DNA of 64,000 bases from Perca fluviatilis (lineage: Eukaryota; Chordata; Actinopteri; Perciformes; Percidae): NCBI RefSeq assembly GCF_010015445.1, contig NC_053127.1, forward strand, positions 8,185,276 to 8,249,275, given 5' to 3'. Made by a program: the position numbers and the translations under genes. The first letter of the stretch is position 1; each line of letters begins with the position of its first letter. The notes under the pieces were generated by a model that was not told the DNA's origin, ran no database searches, and saw only the letters and a list, made by a program, of their open reading frames with translations. Positions 60,101 to 64,000 of the stretch are shown here, in pieces.

Positions 60101-62102
60101 GGACAGTATAAAATATATAAAGAGAACAGGACATGTTCTACTGGTTGGACAGTATAAAATATATAAAGAGAACAGGACATGTTCTACTGGTTGGACAGTA
60201 TAAAATATATAAAGAGAACAGGACATGTTCTACTGGTTGGACAGTATAAAATATATAAAGAGAACAGGACATGTTCTACTGGTTGGACAGTATAAAATAT
60301 ATAAAGAGAACAGGACATGTTCTACTGGTTGGACAGTATAAAATATATAAAGAGAACAGGACATGTTTTACTGGTTGGACAGTATAAAATATATAAAGAG
60401 AACAGGACATGTTTTACTGGTTGGACAGTATAAAATATATAAAGAGAACAGGACATGTTCTACTGGTTGGACAGTATAAAATATATAAAGAGAACAGGAC
60501 ATGTTTTACTGGTTGGACAGTATAAAATATATAAAGAGAACAGGACATGTTTTACTGGTTGGACAGTATAAAATATATAAAGAGAACAGGACATGTTCTA
60601 CTGGTTGGACAGTATAAAATAAATCAATAAAGAGAACAGGACACAACTTTTCTTTCTCTTCTCTGATTCGTTTCGTTTTGTTGTCTCTATCTATTTCTTC
60701 ACTTACACTGTCACTCTGTCGAAATATGCACACACAGTGGTACGCTCCATAGGGTTGGTCACGTAGTGGACCCGTGCGCTGACGTGCACTAACATGTGCA
60801 AGTGGCACGGTAACTGGCCAATGAAACTTGATCATTACAGCGTTTCAAGCGGGCTCTAAACTACTGAACAACTAAGCCACACAGCCACCGGACGGGACGC
60901 AGCGCTCCACAGAATAAACAGAATATTGCATACTTATCGCGACACTTTCGATATAATATTGCGCAACATGATATCGCAATAACTATATTGAGTCGCTATA
61001 TCATGCACGCCTAGTAACTTCACTACCCTCAATAATAGTACTGGCCCTTCTGTACCACTGTCGCCATCCGGAGGCGTGATGCTGTTCAGAGGGGCTGGGT
61101 CAGGGGGAATAATGTCGACGGTTTTGTTCTCTCAGGGTCAGTTTGTGAGCGAGTACGTCGGGGAGGTGATTGACGAGGAGGAGTGCAGGTCCAGGATCAG
61201 ACACGCCCAGGAGAACGACATCTGCAACTTCTACATGCTCACTCTGGACAAGGTGTGTCTGTGTGTGTGTGTGTGTGTGTGTTTAAATATGTACTAATCA
61301 TGTTGAGAGTTTGCTCTTTTGGCAGTGTGGGGACAAGAAAGGAATGATTCAGTTATAAATAACCGTACTATCGTGTCCTTTCAAAGCGTGGTGTAAAGCA
61401 GAAGTAGATGGCCGTCGGGTCCGTGTGTTTTTTCATTCATTCAATCTGGAAAACAGAAAGATCCAAATTTTAGTTTCTTGCAAAATTGCAAAGTCTGGAA
61501 AATACCAAAACCCTCCAACATGAAAATAGTGCCTTTTTAAAAGTTTACTGAAGTACAGTACTTAAGTACAATTTTGAGGTACTTTACTTGAGTCGTTCCA
61601 TGTTCTGCAGCTTTATACTTGCACTCCACTACATCTCAGAGGTAAATATTGTACTTTTTACTCCACTATATTTGTCTGACAGCTTTAGTTACTTTTCAGA
61701 TTCCTGTTCAGTAAAAACCATGCGTCTCCAGATGTCTTGATGTTTAATGTTTGGGATAAACTGAAGGAAGAAGTGTTCCTTTAAGCCCAGTTCAGACCAA
61801 AGATTTGCGACGAGACAAAACCGGTTTAGACCGTCTCAGGGAAAAGTTTCAGCGGTCTGAACCGGCCCGTCTCAGCTCGACTCAAACCAGCTGATGGTTT
61901 CGCTGCGACTCAGCTGGTCCAGTCTCCAGAGGCTGGTTTTAGAACGTAAGAGACGTCTCCTGTTTCAACAGCCGATAGAGAAGTCAGCTGGTCAAGTCGG
62001 CTACAAACTATAGAAATTTATGTTACAAACAGCTGGTCGAAATGGCAGAGTTTTAGACGGAGCCTCAACAACCGCCCGAAAGCACGGTAACGTTATCTGG
62101 TG

Positions 62103-62133
<31 letters not shown>

Positions 62134-63860
62134 TAGAGACTGAAGAGGGAGAGAGCCCAGCAACGTTAGAACAAACAGTAATTTAGAGAACCTTTTTTGC
62201 CGATTCATCTCTAGAAATGCAAGGCAAGGCAAGGCAGCTTTATTTGTATAGCACATTTCAGCAACAGGGCAATTCAAAGTGCTTTACATAAAACATTAAA
62301 GAGCAGTAAGAAAACAATTTAAAAACATTAATAAACAAATTAAAAACATTAAAAGACAAGAATAAAATCGATAGTGCAGTATAAGAATAAAAGTTACAGT
62401 GCAGTATAAGAAATTAAAGTTAATAAAATAGATTATTTAAAGAAAAGCAACATCAAAAAGATAGGTCTTTAGCTTAGATTTAAAAGAACTGAGAGTTGCA
62501 GCGGACCTGCAGGTTTCTCGGAGTTTGTTCCAAATATGTGGAGCATAAAAACTGAACGCTGCTTCCCCCTGTTTAGTTCTGACTCTGGGGACAACAAGTA
62601 GACCTGTCCCAGACGACCTGAGAGGTCTGGGTGGGTCATAGTGTAGTAGCAGATCAGAAATGTATTTTGGCCCTAAGCCGTTTAGTGATTTATAAACCAG
62701 TAAAAGTATTTTGAAATCAATTCTCTGAGGCACTGGAAGCCAGTGTAGAGACTTCAGAACTGGAGTGATGTGATCCACTTTCTTGGTCTTAGTGAGGACT
62801 CGGGCAGCAGCGTTCTGAATCAGCTGCAGCTGTCTGATTGATTTTTTGGGGAGACCTGTAAAGACACCGTTACAGTAGTCAAGTCTACTGAAGATAAAAG
62901 CATGGACAAGTTTTTCCAGATCCTGCTGAGACATAAGTCCTTTATGAATGTAGGTAACGCAGTGATAGTGAGATGCAACTGCAGCAAGCATCTCACTATC
63001 ACTGCGTTACCCACATTCATACTTAGACGAAACAAATGATATATCCAGCTACAAAAAAAGCCGGGAAGTCGGAGATTAGAACGGAAGTACAAAGAGGCGT
63101 TGCTATGGAGATGATACACCGTCTCATCTCGTCTCATTGGTGTGAACTAGCAGGATTCAGAACGCTGCAGACCGGCTCGTTTGCAAGAAGTTGCAAGTTT
63201 CAACTCGTCTCGTCGCGAATCTTTGGTCTGAACCGGTCTTCATGTGTTGAGGAGATTCTCCTACTTCTTAAGATAAATAAAGTCTTTAAAAAGCCTCTCG
63301 GATCAGCTGATAAAATGCATCGTCACAAAGCTGTTTTTCTGACACCACGAAAGAGATACGTGGTTCTCACAGGACAGCGACGCTACAAAGATATGATGAT
63401 CTTATAGAATATGATGCATTGCTGTAGATTAAACTATCCCACAGTCTACAGCAGTAAAATGCAACACACACATGAATGCAGCAGGGATAGTAATCCAGAA
63501 ACATCAGATAGAAGAGGAACACACTGACAGGGAACACTTTACTGCACAATATAGTAGTTTTACTTGAATTGCATTTTGATGATAAAACTTACACACTTTT
63601 ACTTCAGTAAGGTTTTGAATGCAGGACTTTTACTTGTAGGGAAGTATTTTCAGTGTGGTAGAAGTACTTTTACTTCAGTAAAGGATCTGAATACTTCTTC
63701 CACCTCCGTGTGTGTTAGGATCGAATCATCGATGCCGGGCCGAAGGGGAACGAGGCTCGCTTCATGAACCACTGCTGTCAGCCCAACTGTGAGACGCAGA
63801 AGTGGACGGTGAGCGGAGACACCCGCGTGGGACTGTTTGCTCTCGTTGACGTCGCTGCAG
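28765..63860 (+). CDS. nsd1: Histone H3 lysine-36 methyltransferase NSD1 (partial, 20 coding exons)
   Basis: Transfers one or two methyl groups to H3K36 on nucleosomes in the nucleus. Exons: 28765-29661, 35095-35233, 37509-37681, 37860-42029, 44815-44927, 46353-46608, 47773-47873, 48086-48128, 48236-48468, 49610-49747, 50347-50470, 51873-52073, 52167-52346, 53366-53522, 54639-54844, 54969-55081, 56031-56177, 56288-56410, 61136-61252, 63719-63860. Domains in order: PWWP1, Ser/Lys-rich linker with 46-aa repeats, PHD1-3, PWWP2, AWS, SET. About 2590 codons lie in the window, several hundred more than the matching part of human NSD1, mainly from the repeats. NSD1 rather than NSD2/3 is shown by YSPLRRLQ and NGFLHFE near the N-terminus and by [10 protein letters not shown]. 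Splice phases all agree if one base is missing near 38662. The 3' end lies outside. Which teleost paralog it is cannot be told. Confidence 0.93.
29662..31266 (+). other. nsd1 intron 2, left part
   Basis: Non-coding. 29990-30210 belongs to an unnamed repeat that recurs in intron 5 at 42180-42390 (shared AACTTGCCTGAGAAT). Nothing else recognised. Confidence 0.5.
31275..32428. mobile_element. hAT-like MITE with CAGTGTTTCCCCCAG ends (nsd1 intron 2)
   Basis: Left CAGTGTTTCCCCCAG, right CTGGGGGAAACCCTG; the interior is interrupted by a second element at 31557-32333. Confidence 0.6.
31557..32333. mobile_element. TIR element with GGCGTTTTTCCATTACATGG ends
   Basis: Inverted ends continue through GTACCTGCTCGACTC on both sides. 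A (CA)n tract sits at 31945-31988. A related fragment lies reversed at about 12950-13160. Confidence 0.7.
32429..33075 (-). repeat. Fish MITE remnants (GCTAAGCTAAGCTAA and GAACTATTCCTTTAAAA)
   Basis: 33045-33066 is the usual TIR end of a common fish MITE; GCTAAGCTAA motifs at 32447 and 32943 belong to the same family. Confidence 0.5.
33949..34613. mobile_element. Harbinger-like MITE (nsd1 intron 2)
   Basis: Ends TGCTGGATTCAGAC and complement of TGCTAGGTTCAGAC, flanked by TAA (33946-33948 and 34614-34616). A (TA)n tract lies at 33978-34016. Confidence 0.65.
35095..35233 (+). CDS. nsd1: nsd1 exon 3: start of PWWP1
   Basis: Encodes [18 protein letters not shown], the PWWP core (PWWP itself as RPWWPC), which reads methylated H3K36. 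Acceptor GACAGCAG|AGC, donor AAAG|GTGGGC, phase 1. Confidence 0.9.
35234..36486 (+). other. nsd1 intron 3, left part
   Basis: 35395-35950 appears to be an old fish MITE (right end GGAAGGTGCAGCCCCAACC; GGTCGACC and TTGACCAA words on both sides). The rest is AT-rich without features. Confidence 0.4.
36490..37059. mobile_element. PIF/Harbinger-like MITE, copy 1 (nsd1 intron 3)
   Basis: TIR AGCCCAGTTCAGACCAAA at the left and its near-complement at the right, flanked by TTA (36487-36489 and 37060-37062). A second, reversed copy lies at 61784-63239. Confidence 0.8.
37509..37681 (+). CDS. nsd1: nsd1 exon 4: rest of PWWP1
   Basis: Encodes [20 protein letters not shown] and then [15 protein letters not shown], the second half of PWWP1. 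Ends in phase 0 at ACT|GTAATT. Confidence 0.92.
37860..42029 (+). CDS. nsd1: nsd1 exon 5: giant linker exon with 46-residue repeats
   Basis: 4170 bp, equivalent to the large exon of mammalian NSD1. Begins [19 protein letters not shown], then Ser/Lys-rich sequence, nine 138-bp repeats (38528-39770), more linker, and near the end [18 protein letters not shown], the nuclear-receptor-interaction-like segment of NSD1. The frame changes once in the second repeat (about 38655-38670): upstream and downstream parts are each open, and repeat spacing is 137 instead of 138 only there. Donor AAAAG|GTAAGG, phase 1 once the missing base is counted. Confidence 0.9.
38528..39775 (+). repeat. Nine tandem 138-bp coding repeats in nsd1 exon 5
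   Basis: The word TTTTGGTACAAC recurs at 38642, 38779, 38917, 39055, 39193, 39331, 39469, 39607 and 39745, a spacing of 138 bp except 137 for the first. Each unit encodes 46 aa: DQSGLS, KT-x-VPAETN, PPEQS, [17 protein letters not shown]. Odd units carry SGHLK (SVHLK in the first) and even units SRHLK or SRYFK, a dimeric higher-order pattern. A degraded tenth unit follows. Confidence 0.92.
42030..42655 (+). other. nsd1 intron 5, left part
   Basis: 42180-42390 is the repeat also found at 29990-30210; no other features. Confidence 0.45.
42680..43314. mobile_element. Non-autonomous Kolobok derivative (nsd1 intron 5)
   Basis: Most of it matches the outer part of the left TIR at 1230-1720, then the sequence turns back into the inverted terminal 170 bp and ends GGAGTTCTCCT before TTAA (43315-43318). 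The left terminus is degraded. No genes. Confidence 0.8.
43319..44814 (+). other. nsd1 intron 5, right part
   Basis: No element or gene identified. 43570-44110 has GCTAGC-rich words and could be an old repeat. Confidence 0.3.
44815..44927 (+). CDS. nsd1: nsd1 exon 6
   Basis: Encodes [20 protein letters not shown], closely matching the [17 protein letters not shown] segment of human NSD1. Phase 1 in, phase 0 out. Confidence 0.92.
45197..45627. mobile_element. hAT MITE with TAGAGATGGTCC / GGACCATCTCTA ends (nsd1 intron 6)
   Basis: Inverted ends and repeated GGTATCGG words; flanks ATAAAAAC and AGAAAAAA suggest an imperfect 8-bp duplication. Confidence 0.75.
45636..46234 (-). pseudogene. hAT (ZBED-like) transposase remnant with BED finger (nsd1 intron 6)
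   Basis: On - from about 45984 an open frame reads [18 protein letters not shown] and [10 protein letters not shown], the start of a BED zinc finger as in ZBED/hAT transposases, ending after NTSNLLTH. 46145-46230 carries the CCGTTTCGAAAGTC and GTACCGAAACGG words typical of a hAT terminus. Only the N-terminus remains. Confidence 0.6.
46353..46608 (+). CDS. nsd1: nsd1 exon 7: Pro/Glu/Thr-rich linker
   Basis: Acceptor TTTTCTCAG|GCC; donor AACG|GTGAGG. Repeated TPPPE words; low complexity, little conserved. Confidence 0.85.
46650..46990 (-). pseudogene. Tc1-like transposase 3' fragment (nsd1 intron 7)
   Basis: On - the frame reads [27 protein letters not shown], the C-terminal helix region of a Tc1 transposase family, cut short on both sides. 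Confidence 0.6.
47346..47521 (+). repeat. tRNA-derived SINE (nsd1 intron 7)
   Basis: The head has polymerase III box A (TGGCTCACCCAGTGGGAG) and box B (GGTTTGAATCC), followed by a CTCTCT tract and an A-rich tail. Confidence 0.7.
47773..47873 (+). CDS. nsd1: nsd1 exon 8
   Basis: Encodes [19 protein letters not shown], matching the KRQRKPTKKLLES segment of human NSD1. Donor AAG|GTCAAT is weak at +4 and +5. Confidence 0.88.
48086..48128 (+). CDS. nsd1: nsd1 exon 9 (43-bp micro-exon)
   Basis: Fits both splice sites and phases (0 to 1) between exons 8 and 10; encodes [14 protein letters not shown]. Confidence 0.75.
48236..48468 (+). CDS. nsd1: nsd1 exon 10: Ser/Pro/Ala-rich linker
   Basis: Acceptor ACACCCAG|AT, donor GAG|GTCAGC; open throughout, phase 1 to 0. 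Confidence 0.82.
48595..48912 (+). mobile_element. Fish MITE, copy 3 (nsd1 intron 10)
   Basis: AGGGCCGCAACTAAGGATTA to TTTGCAGCTCT; same family as 16201-16515. Confidence 0.8.
49134..49455 (+). mobile_element. Truncated MITE starting AGGTGCTGTAGGTAGGATTG (nsd1 intron 10)
   Basis: Follows TTAA (at ATTAAAGG near 49134). The matching right end is not found. Confidence 0.45.
49610..49747 (+). CDS. nsd1: nsd1 exon 11: entry to PHD1
   Basis: Ends SMKENICQ, the first zinc ligand of PHD1 (human ALKENVCQ). Phase 0 on both sides. Confidence 0.88.
50347..50470 (+). CDS. nsd1: nsd1 exon 12: PHD1
   Basis: [20 protein letters not shown] and then KFVCPECKS give the remaining Cys/His ligands. Phase 0 to 1. 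Confidence 0.93.
50700..51315. repeat. Long (TA)n/(TG)n microsatellite (nsd1 intron 12)
   Basis: About 500 bp of alternating TA and TG with short interruptions, and a second small patch near 51285-51325. Open frames made of Tyr, Ile, Val and Cys here are artefacts. Confidence 0.9.
51873..52073 (+). CDS. nsd1: nsd1 exon 13: PHD2
   Basis: [20 protein letters not shown], then CGKFYHGEC and CSIHVCLTC: a PHD/extended-PHD finger. Phase 1 to 1. Confidence 0.93.
52167..52346 (+). CDS. nsd1: nsd1 exon 14: zinc-finger segment and start of PHD3
   Basis: [20 protein letters not shown], then [11 protein letters not shown] and VSWCFVC, which opens the next PHD. Phase 1 to 1. Confidence 0.93.
52347..53365 (+). 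other. nsd1 intron 14
   Basis: A fragment of the AAGTTTGACATTTTGGGGAG fish MITE lies at 52460-52510; the rest is not classified. Confidence 0.4.
53366..53522 (+). CDS. nsd1: nsd1 exon 15: PHD3 and start of PWWP2
   Basis: [18 protein letters not shown] and [14 protein letters not shown], then [10 protein letters not shown]. Phase 1 to 2. Confidence 0.94.
53575..54310. repeat. Interrupted fish repeat (nsd1 intron 15)
   Basis: 53645-53870 has ATTATCTCAACAACTATTGA and GTTCATGTTCCTCTCAGGAT, followed by TTAGCATGCTAACACGC. It resumes at about 54205 with GTTAGCATGGTGATGTTAGC. Between them (53885-54170) lies another insert with GC-rich centre. Confidence 0.5.
54639..54844 (+). CDS. nsd1: nsd1 exon 16: PWWP2
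   Basis: The WWPAEV core, then [20 protein letters not shown] and VFPYM. The Arg before WWPAEV is split by the intron (AG|G). Phase 2 to 1. Confidence 0.94.
54969..55081 (+). CDS. nsd1: nsd1 exon 17
   Basis: Charged helix [20 protein letters not shown] followed by PPPYKHIK, the basic segment before AWS. Phase 1 to 0. Confidence 0.93.
55101..55658. mobile_element. TIR MITE (nsd1 intron 17)
   Basis: Left TTTTCCACCAGGCGCGTCTG, right complement of TTTTCCACCACGTGTGTCTG. CpG-rich ends, about 560 bp. Confidence 0.65.
56031..56177 (+). CDS. nsd1: nsd1 exon 18: AWS domain, first part
   Basis: [20 protein letters not shown] and MLLYEC supply most zinc-binding Cys of AWS. Phase 0 to 0. Confidence 0.95.
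56288..56410 (+). CDS. nsd1: nsd1 exon 19: end of AWS and SET start
   Basis: [17 protein letters not shown], then RGWGLR, the first SAM-site motif. Ala replaces the Cys found in the NQCF word of human NSD1; SETD2 and ASH1L also lack Cys there. Phase 0 to 0. Confidence 0.95.
56419..61013. mobile_element. MITE containing a minisatellite (nsd1 intron 19)
   Basis: Ends TAGGGTTGCACGAT and ATCATGCACGCCTA with CGATAT-rich inner parts on both sides (56440-56520 and 60935-60995). The centre is filled by the 46-bp array. Confidence 0.65.
56861..60643. repeat. 46-bp minisatellite, about 80 copies
   Basis: Unit core: GGACATGTTCTACTGGTTGG then ACAGTATAAAATATATAAAG and AGAACA. Variants: TTTTAC or TTGTTGG, and a 50-bp form with AAATAAATCAATAAAG in place of AAATATATAAAG. 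The total of 3783 bp divided by 46 is about 82. Long blocks recur (58740-58950, 59113-59323, 59252-59463), indicating larger-scale duplication. Confidence 0.95.
61136..61252 (+). CDS. nsd1: nsd1 exon 20: SET
   Basis: [20 protein letters not shown] and NFYMLTLDK, the SET-N/SET-I part. Phase 0 to 0. Confidence 0.95.
61784..63239. mobile_element. PIF/Harbinger-like MITE, copy 2, carrying a LINE
   Basis: Same family as 36490-37059, reversed. TTA precedes it (61781-61783) and TCA follows. It is interrupted at 62223-62976. Confidence 0.8.
62223..62945 (-). pseudogene. 5'-truncated CR1/L2-like LINE 3' end
   Basis: On - the frame reads [49 protein letters not shown] and a full C-terminus ending TYLFDVAFL (stop near 62437). 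The 3' tail ends in GGCAAGGCAAGGCA repeats on +, with CTTTATTTGTATAGCAC just inside. ATGCAA on both sides (62217-62222 and 62973-62978) is a likely target duplication. Confidence 0.8.
63719..63860 (+). CDS. nsd1: nsd1 exon 21: SET catalytic core
   Basis: [29 protein letters not shown] and TRVGLFAL: the NHxxxPN SAM/active-site motif is intact. Phase 0 to 1. The remaining SET residues, post-SET and C-terminal fingers lie beyond 64000. Confidence 0.95.
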
Positions 63861-64000
63861 GTAAACCAGATATAACCGCTGTAATCTGGGGGCTTGTTTT
63901 AGTCAAAGCACCAACCGCTTCAGGAGTCCGATTTTAAGCGTCCAGTTTTTTGAAGATCACACGCACAAGCTCCATTAAATCTTATCGTTGGTCAACAGGG
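63861..64000 (+). other. Start of nsd1 intron 21
   Basis: Begins GTAAAC after GCTGCAG; the window ends within it. Confidence 0.8.

Larger units (their letters stand above)
61545..63708. mobile_element. GTACTTTTTCCACCACTG-type MITE, outer layer of nested set (nsd1 intron 20)
   Basis: Left half 61545-61695 (AAGTACAATTTTGAGGTACT), right half 63540-63708 (GCAGGACTTTTACTTG to AATACTTCTTCCACCTC). Between them lie the Harbinger-like MITE and its LINE. Confidence 0.7.

Noticed and set aside
56919..60835. Many open frames ([16 protein letters not shown]) in the minisatellite, and resemblance to a CRISPR-like array
   Set aside because: The 46-bp units repeat without unique spacers, so this is a plain minisatellite. 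Frames cycle through all three phases every three units.

Overview
The window is vertebrate nuclear DNA, most probably from a percomorph teleost. Supporting signs are intron-rich genes with GT/AG borders, a fish mannose-binding B-type lectin, Tc1, hAT, PIF/Harbinger and Kolobok transposons, CR1/L2-like LINEs, a tRNA-derived SINE and abundant (CA)n and (TA)n microsatellites. The species cannot be named from sequence alone.

Layout. 1-12.4 kb is a transposon-rich block. It holds a TTAA-flanked foldback element (74-988), a complete 6.4-kb Kolobok-like transposon (1214-7658) with 873-bp terminal inverted repeats (TIRs) and two convergent genes, an LTR-like segment, and a broken LINE split by a Harbinger-like MITE. 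12.5-14.8 kb is a small lectin gene (117 aa) whose first intron carries a hAT element. 15-25 kb is stacked repeats, including two back-to-back TTAA MITEs that share one target site and a Tc1 element nested in another Tc1.

From a CpG-rich region (about 25.5-27.6 kb) to the right edge runs one large gene on the + strand, the histone H3K36 methyltransferase nsd1. I traced 20 coding exons whose splice phases agree with one another: N-terminal region, PWWP1, a giant exon with a 9-copy 46-residue repeat, PHD fingers, PWWP2, AWS and most of SET. The last part of SET, post-SET and the C-terminal PHD/C5HCH lie beyond the window. One base appears to be missing in the giant exon, and intron 2 appears to be GC-AG. 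Introns hold many transposons, a 3.8-kb minisatellite of 46-bp units, and a triple-nested insertion ending next to the SET exon acceptor.

Most notable: the Kolobok element pairs a THAP-domain transposase with a second gene that closely resembles the cytoplasmic 'ballast' domain of the P2X7 receptor, and both genes are read from near-identical 873-bp TIRs that would serve as duplicated promoters. Other main points are the dimeric higher-order coding repeat of nsd1 with its 1-bp frame break, and a possible uORF whose stop overlaps the nsd1 start as ATGA.
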